A program made the translations under genes and the position numbers. 36,958 nucleotides of DNA from SFEL01 sp964392455. GTDB taxonomy: Bacteria > Bacillota > Clostridia > Christensenellales > CAG-138. Below, one piece after another: positions 8,196-16,331 of the stretch (its first letter is position 1; each line of letters begins with the position of its first letter). The DNA lies in contig CAYMPG010000016.1 in NCBI GenBank assembly GCA_964392455.1, positions 1 to 36,958 of the forward strand, read 5' to 3'. The notes under the pieces are model-generated. The model saw only the letters and a program-made list of their open reading frames with translations. It was not told the origin of the DNA and did not search any database.

Positions 8196-9380
8196 ATGAA
8201 GAAGTTCCTTGCAATCCTCATGGCAGCCATCATGCTGCTGGCCGTAGGCTGCTCTGCCCCCAGCGGCGAGGCCGGTGGCGACACCATTAAGATCGGCGTA
8301 TACGAGCCCGCTTCCGGCGATAACGGCGCAGGCGGCAAGCAGGAGACCCTTGGCATACAGTATGCAAACAAGGTTCAGCCCACCGTAGAGATTGGCGGCA
8401 AGACCTACAACGTGGAGCTTGTAATAGTTGACAACGAGAGCTCCAACGACAAGGGCCCCACCGCGGCTGCATCCCTGGTAAGCTCCGGCGTATCCATAGT
8501 TCTGGGTTCCTACGGCTCCGGCGTATCCATCGCCGCATCCGATGTATTTGAGAAGGCCGGCATCCCCGTAATGGGTGTTACCTGCACCAATCCTCAGGTC
8601 ACCGCAGGCAATAAGCACTACTTCCGCATCTGCTTCCTGGATCCCTTCCAGGGCACCGTTCATGCAAACCTGGCCAGCGAAAAGTTTGGCGCCAAGAAGG
8701 CATATGCCCTTGCAAAGCTGGGCGATGACTACTCCGCCGGCCTGTGCAACTACTTCATCGAGGCCTTTGAGGGCCTGGGCGGCGAAGTAGTATACGAGAC
8801 CTTCCCCGAGGGCAATTCCGACTTCACCTCCTACATTGCCACCGCCATGAACGAGGGCTGCGAGGTATTCTTTGCCCCCGTATCCATCGAGGCTGCTGCC
8901 CTGATAATCGACCAGGCCGCCAGCAATGGCCTGAATATGCCCATACTGGCCAGCGATACCTGGGATTCCAACGTGGTAGCCGCTGCCGCCACCGGCAAGG
9001 ATGTTACCATCAACGTTACCACCTTCTTTGATGAGGGCACCGACAGCGAAGCCGGCCAGGCATTCGTAAATGGCTTCAAGGAGTACCTTGCAAGCGATTC
9101 CACCGCCATGACCAACAACGGCGGCAATGACATGGTAGCCGCTGTGACCGCCATGGGCTACGATGCATACTTTACCGCCCTCGAGGCCATAAAGAATGCC
9201 GACAGCGCTGACCCCGCCGCCATTATGGAAGCCCTGTGGACCACCACCTACTCCGGCGCCACCGGCGACATCGCCTTTGACCAGGAGAACGGCGACGCTA
9301 TCCGCAACGTGGCCTTCATCAAGCAGGTCAATACCGAGACCGGCGCATGGGAGTTCCTGGCAATCCAGGGCGTAAACTAA
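8196..9380 (+). CDS. livJ: Branched-chain amino acid ABC transporter, substrate-binding lipoprotein
   Basis: 394 residues: signal with lipobox LAVGC (Cys 19), then a type I periplasmic-binding fold of the Leu/Ile/Val-binding family, with the usual start DTIKIGVYEPASGDNG, a PTAAASL-VSSGVSIVLGSYGS segment and GIPVMGVTCTNPQVT. In Gram-positive cells it is lipid-anchored outside the membrane and hands the solute to LivHM. ATG with GGAGG ten bases upstream. Codon use is clean and GC-rich, suggesting high expression. It lies 690 bp upstream of livH instead of directly beside it because a repeat cassette separates them. Substrate could also be another amino acid or amide. Confidence 0.9.
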   Translation: MKKFLAILMAAIMLLAVGCSAPSGEAGGDTIKIGVYEPASGDNGAGGKQETLGIQYANKVQPTVEIGGKTYNVELVIVDNESSNDKGPTAAASLVSSGVSIVLGSYGSGVSIAASDVFEKAGIPVMGVTCTNPQVTAGNKHYFRICFLDPFQGTVHANLASEKFGAKKAYALAKLGDDYSAGLCNYFIEAFEGLGGEVVYETFPEGNSDFTSYIATAMNEGCEVFFAPVSIEAAALIIDQAASNGLNMPILASDTWDSNVVAAAATGKDVTINVTTFFDEGTDSEAGQAFVNGFKEYLASDSTAMTNNGGNDMVAAVTAMGYDAYFTALEAIKNADSADPAAIMEALWTTTYSGATGDIAFDQENGDAIRNVAFIKQVNTETGAWEFLAIQGVN

Positions 9381-9405
9381 TACCCAGGCAGCAAGTAAAT
9401 AGCTA

Positions 9406-9435
9406 AATGGTGACGGGCTTCGTCCCGTCACCATT
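9406..9435 (+). terminator. Strong stem-loop after livJ
   Basis: A perfect 12-bp stem (9406-9417 with 9424-9435), loop CTTCGT, 25 bp past the livJ stop. No T-run follows, so it may be an mRNA-stabilising hairpin that lets the binding protein be made in excess over the permease, not a strict terminator. Confidence 0.6.
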
Positions 9436-9550
9436 ATTTCGCTAAGGTCGCGGAAAAGCCGGGCCTTTTCCGTGAGAATCGGCCCAGATGCGCTGCACTG
9501 TCTGTGCAGGGCGGCCTAAGTTGGTATGGTGAACATTCGTCCGGAGGTAT

Positions 9551-9934
9551 CATTGTGAGCCAGTCCACAGACTGACCAATCCGTACTCTTAAATGAGTTA
9601 TTATGTTTACATCATGACAAACAAAACGGATGTTACTCTTTATACGGGCGTGACCAATGACCTTATCCGGCGTGTATATGAACATCGCAGCAAAGCGCAC
9701 AGCGACAGCTTTACAGCGAAGCATAACATTTGCAAGCTGGTCTATACGAGGCAACGGAAGATGTATCCTCAGCTATTCTGCGGGAAAAGCAAATTAAGAG
9801 CTGGAATAGAAAGCATAAGAACAGGCTTGTGGAAAGCAGGAATCCCAAATGGGAGGATCTGTATACTTCTCTCATTGAATAAACGCTTGAGGGAACGGAT
9901 TGCCACACCAGCCTGCGGGCTGGTTCGCAATGAC
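9551..9934. mobile_element. Candidate cassette: GIY-YIG gene between family D inverted repeats
   Basis: The gene remnant at 9593-9882 is flanked closely by two inverted family D copies: left 9551-9584 (CATTGTGAGCCAGTCC...) and right 9895-9934 (reverse complement, ending GGTTCGCAATGAC). The block breaks the usual livJ-livH spacing. A further hairpin repeat (CGGAAAAG with CTTTTCCG) occupies 9450-9475. No transposase or target duplication is evident, so mobility is inferred only from the layout. Confidence 0.35.
9593..9882 (+). pseudogene. GIY-YIG nuclease-like gene, frameshifted
   Basis: The first 38 codons give a typical small GIY-YIG (UPF0213/YhbQ-like) start: YYVYIMTNK, LYTGVTNDLIRRVYEH. 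After LVY the frame is lost; reading one frame over from about 9748 restores the rest of the family (EATEDVSSAILREKQIKSW, then NRKHKNRLVE, ending at TAA 9880-9882). The expected LVYYEATED becomes LVYTRQR, as if one T were missing in TATACGAGG. The restored product is about 96 residues, the normal length. In the original frame a longer chimeric frame runs on to 9961. One-base assembly error is a real alternative to true decay. Confidence 0.8.
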
Positions 9935-10070
9935 AGTTTCCTGTTTCTGTTTTCCCAATAAGCAGCTGTCCTTGCTGAAAGGGTCACCGTACCGCCTGAA
10001 AGAACAAAAACACAGCAATCGCACCCCCACCTCTTACCCCAATCCCAAACTCCACCCGGAGGTAAAATAA

Positions 10071-10955
10071 ATGGACTTTATAAACACCAATCTGCCTTAC
10101 CTGCTGGCGGGCATATCGGTAGGCGGGCAGTATGCCCTCATAGCCATTGGCTATACCATGGTTTACGGCATACTGCGCCTTATCAACTTTGCCCACGGCG
10201 ACGTATTCATGGCGGCGGGCCTTATTATGATATACGCCGTCACGGTAATGCCCCTTTATTTGGCAATACCCCTTACCCTTGTGGCCACGGTAGCCATAGG
10301 CTTCCTTATTGAAAGGGTGGCCTACAAGCCCCTGCGTACTGCGCCCAGAATGTCTGTAATGATAAGCGCCATTGGCGTATCCTATCTGCTGCAGAACCTG
10401 GCCCTGTATGTTACCGGCGGCCTGTCCAAGATGTATCCCACCATTCCCTGGATAAGCAACACCATCACCATAGGCACCGCCACCACCAAGGTGGTGACCG
10501 TCATCACCCCGGTGCTGACCGTAGTGCTGATAATCGCCCTTGTGGCCTTCATTCAGAAGACCAAGATAGGCATGGCAATGAGGGCCGTATCCAAGGACTT
10601 TGAAACCAGCCAGCTCATGGGCATAAAGATAAACAGCGTTATCAGCGCCACCTTTATAATAGGCTCCTTCCTGGCGGCGGTGGGCTCCATGCTGTACTTT
10701 ACCAACTATGCGGCGGTTATCCCCACCTCCGGCGCAATGCCCGGCCTTAAGGCCTTCGTGGCGGCGGTATTCGGCGGCATAGGCTCCATACCCGGCGCAG
10801 TTATAGGCGCATTTATCATCGGCATATGCGAAAACATACTTAAGGGCATTGGCCTTACCACCTTCTCTGATGCATTCACCTTCGTGCTGCTGATAGTGAT
10901 ACTGGTATTCAAGCCCACGGGACTCTTTGGCGAAAAGGCCAATGAAAAGGTATAG
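10071..10955 (+). CDS. livH: Branched-chain amino acid ABC transporter permease LivH
   Basis: 294-residue inner-membrane permease with about eight hydrophobic segments. Family landmarks: GGQYALIAIGYTMVYGILRLINFAHGD (30-50 region), then YKPLR, the cytoplasmic loop AMRAVSKDFETSQLMGI that contacts the ATPases, and GGIGSIPGAVIGA near the end. Pairs with LivM to form the channel. ATG with GGAGG eight bases upstream; livM follows after 12 bp. This start comes 690 bp after livJ, so it may need its own promoter, which I could not place. Confidence 0.93.
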   Translation: MDFINTNLPYLLAGISVGGQYALIAIGYTMVYGILRLINFAHGDVFMAAGLIMIYAVTVMPLYLAIPLTLVATVAIGFLIERVAYKPLRTAPRMSVMISAIGVSYLLQNLALYVTGGLSKMYPTIPWISNTITIGTATTKVVTVITPVLTVVLIIALVAFIQKTKIGMAMRAVSKDFETSQLMGIKINSVISATFIIGSFLAAVGSMLYFTNYAAVIPTSGAMPGLKAFVAAVFGGIGSIPGAVIGAFIIGICENILKGIGLTTFSDAFTFVLLIVILVFKPTGLFGEKANEKV

Positions 10956-10967
10956 GGAGGTAGAAAA

Positions 10968-12059
10968 ATGACTAAAAAAGTATCTGCTTCCACCATCATC
11001 TCCGCAGCCCTTGTGATAGCGCTGTTTGTGCTGATATTTGTGCTGGAAAAGGTGATGAACCCCTACTCAATGCTGTTCGTGGTGCTGAAAAAGGGCGCCA
11101 TATACGCACTGGTGGCGGTATCCATGAACCTGCTCAATGGCTTTACCGGCCTTTTCTCCCTGGGTCAGGCGGGCTTCATGCTGATAGGCGCATACACCTA
11201 TGCCATATTCACAATACCCGTGGAGCAGCGGCTCAGCGTTTATCAGTACTTTGACGGCGGCATAATAGATTTTGCCATACCCGTCATACCTGCGCTGATA
11301 CTTGCGGGCCTTGCGGCGGCGTTCTTTGCCTTCCTCATAGGCCTCCCGGTGCTCAGGCTCAAGAGCGACTATCTTGCCATTGCCACGCTGGGCTTTGCCG
11401 AGATAATCCGCGCCATTTTCCAATGGGACACCCTTGGCCCTGTAACAAACGGGTCAAACCTTTTAAAGAAATTCCCCACGTTTGATTCCACGCTGTTCCC
11501 CTTTGCGGTGGCAGGGATATGCATAGCCCTCATTGTGCTGCTTATCAATTCCTCCTATGGCCGTGCCTTCAAGGCCATAAGGGATGATGAGATTGCAGCG
11601 GAGGCCATGGGCATAAACCTGTTTAAGCACAAGGAGATGGCCTTTGTAATAAGCTCCTTCTTCGCAGGGGTGGGCGGCGCCCTCCTTGCAATGTATCAGA
11701 CCACCGTCCAGGCCATGGCCTTCAAATCCGCAATGACCTACGAGATACTGCTCATTGTGGTAATAGGCGGCATAGGCTCCATAACAGGCTCGGTGCTTGC
11801 CTCCTTCCTGTTCATAGCGTGCAGCGAATGGTGGCTCCGCTTCCTGGATAACGAAACCTTCATAGGCGCATGGCAGGTGCCCCTGCTCCGCTCCGGCTTC
11901 CGCAAGGTGGTATTCGCAGTGATAATCATGGCGGTGGTGCTGTTCTACCGTCAGGGCATAATGGGCAACAGGGAATTTTCCGTGGAACGGCTGCTGAAAA
12001 AGCGGCAGCGCTTCATTGAAAAGCAGGCCGCAAAGAAATCTTCCGGGGAGGGCAGGTAA
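10968..12059 (+). CDS. livM: Branched-chain amino acid ABC transporter permease LivM
   Basis: 363-residue multi-pass permease. It shows the LivM landmarks LNGFTGLFSLGQAGFMLIGAY (about 45-65), SDYLAIATLGFAEIIRAI (about 130-147), the ATPase-contact loop RAFKAIRDDEIAAEAMGIN, and GGIGSITGSVLAS. It has an extended basic tail of about 35 residues. GGGAGG precedes the ATG by six bases. The stop is one base before the livG start, indicating translational coupling. Confidence 0.93.
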   Translation: MTKKVSASTIISAALVIALFVLIFVLEKVMNPYSMLFVVLKKGAIYALVAVSMNLLNGFTGLFSLGQAGFMLIGAYTYAIFTIPVEQRLSVYQYFDGGIIDFAIPVIPALILAGLAAAFFAFLIGLPVLRLKSDYLAIATLGFAEIIRAIFQWDTLGPVTNGSNLLKKFPTFDSTLFPFAVAGICIALIVLLINSSYGRAFKAIRDDEIAAEAMGINLFKHKEMAFVISSFFAGVGGALLAMYQTTVQAMAFKSAMTYEILLIVVIGGIGSITGSVLASFLFIACSEWWLRFLDNETFIGAWQVPLLRSGFRKVVFAVIIMAVVLFYRQGIMGNREFSVERLLKKRQRFIEKQAAKKSSGEGR

Positions 12060-12060
12060 T

Positions 12061-12903
12061 ATGGCAACTAACGTACTTAAGCTGGACCATATCACCATGC
12101 AGTTCGGCGGCGTTGTAGCCGTAAACGACCTGTCCATGGAGGTAAATGAGCATGAGATAGTGGCCCTCATAGGGCCCAACGGCGCCGGCAAGACCACCGC
12201 ATTCAATTGCGTTACCGGCGTATACGAGCCCACAAACGGCATGATAAGCTTCTACGGCAAGCCCATGCTGTGCAATCATCCCCAGGGGAGGATGAAGAAG
12301 CTGTACAAGGGGGAATATTACGATGAATTCAGGCACGTGATAAGCCCCACTCCCGACCAGATAACCAAGCTGGGCATCGCCCGCACCTTCCAGAACATAC
12401 GCCTCTTTAAGAGCCTTACGGTATTTGAAAACGTGCTCATCGCAAAGCACATGAGGGCAAAGCAGAATGTATTCTCCGCCACCCTCAGGCTCAATGCCAG
12501 GGAGGAGCAGCGCATGAGGGAGGAGGCCACTGCCCTCCTTGAGGAGCAGAATCTGCTTCACCTTAAGGATGAAGTGGCAGGCAGCCTGCCCTACGGCCTA
12601 CAGCGCCGGCTGGAAATCGCCCGCGCACTGGCTACCGATCCCAAGCTCCTGCTATTGGATGAGCCTGCCGCAGGCATGAACCCCCAGGAGACCAAGGACC
12701 TTACCGACTTTATAGTGCAGGTGAGGGACAAGTACGGCATTGCCATACTTATGATAGAGCATCATATGGATCTGGTAATGGCCATTGCCGAGCGGATATA
12801 CGTGCTGGATTTCGGCAAGCTCATTGCCTCCGGCACTGCCGCAGAGGTTCAGGACAATCCTGACGTTATAAACGCTTATTTGGGGGTGGATGAGGATGAG
12901 TAG
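12061..12903 (+). CDS. livG: Branched-chain amino acid ABC transporter ATP-binding protein LivG
   Basis: 280-residue ABC ATPase from ATG 12061, one base after livM; an upstream in-frame start at 12016 would overlap livM and lacks reason. Walker A is GPNGAGKT (38-45), the signature region is the LivG-type SLPYGLQRRLEIARAL in place of LSGGQ, Walker B is LLLLDEPAAGMNP, and the switch His lies in MIEHHMDLV. A charged insert after about residue 70 is usual in LivG. Powers transport through LivHM together with LivF. Its end overlaps the start of livF. Confidence 0.93.
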   Translation: MATNVLKLDHITMQFGGVVAVNDLSMEVNEHEIVALIGPNGAGKTTAFNCVTGVYEPTNGMISFYGKPMLCNHPQGRMKKLYKGEYYDEFRHVISPTPDQITKLGIARTFQNIRLFKSLTVFENVLIAKHMRAKQNVFSATLRLNAREEQRMREEATALLEEQNLLHLKDEVAGSLPYGLQRRLEIARALATDPKLLLLDEPAAGMNPQETKDLTDFIVQVRDKYGIAILMIEHHMDLVMAIAERIYVLDFGKLIASGTAAEVQDNPDVINAYLGVDEDE

Positions 12904-13615
12904 CCTGCTGGAAATTCGTGACCTTAAAGTAAACTATGGCGGTATCGAGGCCCTTAAGGGCATATCCTTTGACGTTAAGGAGGGGGAGATAGTTACCCTC
13001 ATCGGCGCAAACGGCGCAGGTAAGTCCACCACCCTCCGCTCCATAATGAGCGTGGTAAACCCCGCCTCAGGCTCCATTGCCTACAAGGGGGAGGATATTA
13101 CCCATATGCCCACCGATGAGATAGTTAAGCGGGGCATAGTGCTGGTGCCTGAGGGCCGCCGCGTGTTCCCAAACCTTACGGTGCTGGAAAACCTTCGCAT
13201 TGGCGCTTACCTCCGCAGCGACAGGGAGGGCATTGAGGCGGATATAAAGCACGTTTATTCCCTCTTTCCCCGCCTTGAGGAGCGGAGCTGGCAGCAGGCC
13301 GGTACCCTCTCCGGCGGCGAGCAGCAGATGCTGGCGGTGGGCCGTGCGCTCATGGCTAAGCCCCGCCTTATCATGATGGATGAGCCCAGCCTTGGCCTTG
13401 CGCCCCTGGTGGTAAAGGACATATTCTCCATTATCCGCCGCATCAATGATGAGGGCACCACCGTGCTCCTCATCGAGCAGAACGCAAACGCCGCCCTTAA
13501 GATCGCCAACCGTGGCTACGTTATGCAGACCGGCCTCGTTACCCTGACCGGCACCGGCATGGAGCTGCTTAACGACGAAAGCGTAAGAGAGGCATATCTG
13601 GGCAAGAGCAAGTAA
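12896..13615 (+). CDS. livF: Branched-chain amino acid ABC transporter ATP-binding protein LivF
   Basis: 239-residue ABC ATPase. Walker A is GANGAGKST, the signature is LSGGEQQMLAVGRALM, Walker B is RLIMMDEPSLGLAP, and the switch region is LLIEQNANAAL, all typical of LivF. I prefer ATG 12896 because the G-rich TGGGGG is nine bases upstream; ATG 12890, two codons earlier, is also possible. It overlaps livG by 8 bp, the usual coupling of this pair. Last gene of livHMGF. A family A repeat with a terminator-like hairpin begins 13 bp after its stop. Confidence 0.92.
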   Translation: MSSLLEIRDLKVNYGGIEALKGISFDVKEGEIVTLIGANGAGKSTTLRSIMSVVNPASGSIAYKGEDITHMPTDEIVKRGIVLVPEGRRVFPNLTVLENLRIGAYLRSDREGIEADIKHVYSLFPRLEERSWQQAGTLSGGEQQMLAVGRALMAKPRLIMMDEPSLGLAPLVVKDIFSIIRRINDEGTTVLLIEQNANAALKIANRGYVMQTGLVTLTGTGMELLNDESVREAYLGKSK

Positions 13616-13627
13616 GGTTATGGACAT

Positions 13628-14610
13628 TGTTCTTTTCTTTAAAGGATAGATTAGTCAATGTGAAGCATTGACATAGCTCCCTGAAATCATGTGGAAAATC
13701 CAAGGATTTTCCACAAGGGCCAAAGGACAGGGTTTGAGAGGACAATATTAAATAAGCTGCTTTGCAGCACTTTCCAAAAAGCTCCACAACGGGTGGAGCT
13801 TTTTGCGTGGGTGGGGTTAGATAATACGATTTTGTTTGACAGCAAGGCAGGGGGCGCTATGTACAGGCCTGCGGGCCTAGTGTGCAAAGGGAGCTGTCGG
13901 CGCAGCCGACTGAGGGATTGTCTTTGCAGCATGAAAGGATGCTGAATTCCTTATTGCTTCTTTACAACCACACAATGCCTTTAACCCATTCGCACAATCT
14001 TAGTTGTGTCATTGCGAGCCAGCCCCAAGGCTCCGTGGCAATCCGTTCCCCTTACAGTTGTTAATAAGAGAGTAGGCAGGGATAAGCATATCTGTTCCCT
14101 TGGCATGGGTTTATCTATACCCACCCGCCTCGTCGTCGCGGACTACGCTCATCCTCTACCTCGAAAGGCTTCGCTTGCCCCGGGCTGCTCCTTTGCAAGC
14201 GCAGTCGCTGCGCCCGGGGTGGCGCTATTGGCCTTTTGGGGTGATTTGCTGGTATGTAGCTTTTGCCTATGGCAAAAGCGGGCCTCCTATCCAAATGCTG
14301 GCGGCAAGGCAGGCCTGGGCGCGGAGGAGGGGAGGCTCGTACTTCCTGTCCATCTGCACAGAAGTCTCGTGCTTCCCTCCCCTCTGTCGTGGAGGGCCGT
14401 ATGTCCACCCAAACCTTTATCGTATCCCCACCCACGCAAAAAGGCCCATCCGTTATGGGCCTTTTTGGAGCAGTGCTGTAAAGGGGCTTATTTAGTTATA
14501 ACCAACCAAACCCTATCCTTTGGTACTTTCCTTTAAGGAAAGTACGCTTCTTTGGTTCTTTCTTTTAAAGAAAGAACCGGGGGTGCAGGGGGCTGGCCCC
14601 CTGCAGGAAC
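13628..14610. repeat. Repeat island 1: inverted family A ends with C, D and B inside
   Basis: The gap between livF and the DUF815 gene is repeats throughout. Left end: family A in reverse (13628-13817), with TTTTCTTTAAAGGA, a GTGGAAAATCC/GGATTTTCCAC hairpin, and a perfect-stem AAAAAGCTCCAC...GTGGAGCTTTTT-type hairpin near 13774-13804. Inside: family C (13877-13945), D (14006-14075), B (14095-14290, starting near CGTCGTCGCGGACTACGC). Right end: family A forward (14419-14610), with a hairpin around AAAAAGGCCCATCC, two palindromes centred on TTTAAGG/TTTAAAG, and GCAGGGGGCTGGCCCCCTGC. Both hairpins can act as bidirectional terminators. No credible gene: open frames here are repeat translations. 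Confidence 0.8.
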
Positions 14611-14615
14611 CCCTC

Positions 14616-15929
14616 CTACTCCTGTTCCTTCAGCCTTTCGGCGACGGAGCGGGCGCCGCGGAAGGTGAGCCTTTCCCGGGCGTCTACCTGGTGATCCACG
14701 GCGGCGTTGTGAATGGAGCGATGGTCGATATACTCGCCATCGTTTTCCAGCAGCTCGCCTATGAGGGTGGAAAACTGGGTAAGATTGGGGTAGGGGAAGG
14801 CAAGCTCCCCATCAAAGGGCCCGGGGCCGGGCAGGCGGGAGGTGCCGTAAATGAGCACATTGGGGGGGAGGGCTGCAAAGCCAAGGCTGCGGGAGCAGAA
14901 AAGCCTGAGCTCATCCCCATCGGGGTCAATGTCATCCAGCAGCAGTATGAACTTGAGGGGCTGGCGGGATAAGTCGGGAATAATATGCCAGAGCATGTCC
15001 AGCTCCCCACGGCAGGCAAGTATAAGACGCACCTCCGGCAGCTCGTGGAGCAGGGATATTACATGGGCGGTCTTGCCTACGCCGGGGCCACCTGTAAGGA
15101 GCAGGGAAGAGCAGCCTTCCCCACGCATGAAGCGGATGGTGTTTTCCATGAGTGCGGTGTGCTGGGCTTCATAAAGGGACAGGGGCACTATGGGGGCAAT
15201 AACGCTATCCGGCAGGGGCGCAAGGCCATCGGCGGCTATGGAAAAGGCTCTGCTGCGAAGGAACCGGCCTGTGCCGTAGGCGGAGAAGAAATTCCATAGA
15301 TCCTCGGTAAGTGAGGCCCAGTTGTCGGTTTCCAGCAGGCGCAGGTATATTTCCTCCAGCGCCTCATCCGACACAAAGGAATCCGTAATATTCAGCTCCC
15401 CATACTCCATGGGGGAAAAGGCAAGGGGCAGCCGGAGAGTGTCCTCAACGGGCTGGGCCTTTGCCTGGGGCAGGGGGCTTCCTGACCACACGGCGGCAGA
15501 CCGGGCAGATATATCATCCCTGAGCCGGGTGGAGCGGGAACGCTCCTGAGCCATGGAGATGAAGTGGGTGGTCTTGAGCTGGGAAAGCTGGCCCAGCACC
15601 TGAAGCTCCTCATCCATGGCCCTGAAAAGGGCCTCATCCCGCCTGCCCTCTGCGGCGGCGGCTGCAAAGGGATGGGGAAGCTGCAGCACAAGATAAAGAA
15701 GCTGATCCACAAGCAGGCTGCCGCTTACCCTGCGGGCAGGGGAGCGGAGCATGAGGGACAGGCTATCATGATAGCTGCGACAGGCCTGGGGCAGGCTGCC
15801 GGCATAAAGCTGCTCCAGGACGTTACCAAGCTCTGCCATGGCAGGGCTCATGGGAATAAGAGTGGAGCGGGCAAAAAGGGCAAGGGCCTGGGCAAGGACC
15901 TCCCTGCCATCGGTGCTTGAAAGGGTCAT
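14616..15929 (-). CDS. AAA+-type ATPase, DUF815 family
   Basis: 437 residues. The C-terminal half is a P-loop ATPase of the DUF815 type: Walker A GGPGVGKT (280-287), Walker B ILLLDD (328-333), then PPNVLIYGTS (355-364), the family's arginine-rich sensor region being shortened to SRLPGPGP. The N-terminal about 250 residues are helical, Leu- and Ala-rich, with no motif I recognise. ATG with AGGAGG seven bases upstream. DUF815 proteins are common in Firmicutes and Proteobacteria with no settled role. No neighbour gives a clue; it stands alone between a repeat island and a gap before murG. Confidence 0.75.
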   Translation of the reverse strand: MTLSSTDGREVLAQALALFARSTLIPMSPAMAELGNVLEQLYAGSLPQACRSYHDSLSLMLRSPARRVSGSLLVDQLLYLVLQLPHPFAAAAAEGRRDEALFRAMDEELQVLGQLSQLKTTHFISMAQERSRSTRLRDDISARSAAVWSGSPLPQAKAQPVEDTLRLPLAFSPMEYGELNITDSFVSDEALEEIYLRLLETDNWASLTEDLWNFFSAYGTGRFLRSRAFSIAADGLAPLPDSVIAPIVPLSLYEAQHTALMENTIRFMRGEGCSSLLLTGGPGVGKTAHVISLLHELPEVRLILACRGELDMLWHIIPDLSRQPLKFILLLDDIDPDGDELRLFCSRSLGFAALPPNVLIYGTSRLPGPGPFDGELAFPYPNLTQFSTLIGELLENDGEYIDHRSIHNAAVDHQVDARERLTFRGARSVAERLKEQE

Positions 15930-16331
15930 GGAGCTGCCTCCTGAAGGAAATTTGTGGTATTATAGGGGTAAAGGGTATTTATCACTTTATGAGTAATGGG
16001 CATTGCTATCCCACAGGGTGAATGGCACAGCCGCCATTCACAGGGCCTTTATTATTTACAGAATGTACCGGCAGGAGAACCCCCATAGGCGGGAACATTT
16101 GTTCGCAGCACAGGCTTCACCGGCGCAATGGGGGCAGTGATTTTTCAAAGGGAAACCGGAATTATGGGATATATTCAGCATACCACAAGGCTGTCCTTGC
16201 GGCAATCATCAGATAATGATATACTTGAAAAACAAATGCCCTTTTTGCGGCATAATATAACATACGGGCGAATAGTATTATAGATTCGGCCGGGAAGCTC
16301 CCGGAAGCGGAGCCTCCCCGAAAGGATTGCC
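15930..16331. other. Gap with a perfect hairpin, upstream of murG
   Basis: No gene seen. A perfect 9-bp stem (16018-16026 with 16033-16041, loop ACAGCC) is the main structure. A second GC-rich hairpin (CCGGGA-AG-CTCCCGG, about 16290-16306) sits in the murG leader. AT-rich sequence at 16205-16282 should hold the divergent or murG promoter, but I could not define a -35/-10 pair with normal spacing. Confidence 0.5.

Noticed and set aside
8157..9434. 425-codon minus-strand frame
   Set aside because: Antisense shadow of livJ, Gly-rich from biased codons, no motif.
9593..9961. 122-residue protein as an intact gene
   Set aside because: Only the first 38 residues match GIY-YIG nucleases; the rest is out of frame and includes a family D repeat. 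Annotated as a pseudogene.
14006..14536. 176-codon frame and overlapping frames in repeat island 1
   Set aside because: Translations of repeat families D, B and A; similar peptides appear wherever the repeats occur (for example near 25400 and 28800).
16225..16258. Promoter TTGAAA with TAATAT before murG
   Set aside because: The spacer is 22 bp, too long for a standard sigma-A promoter.
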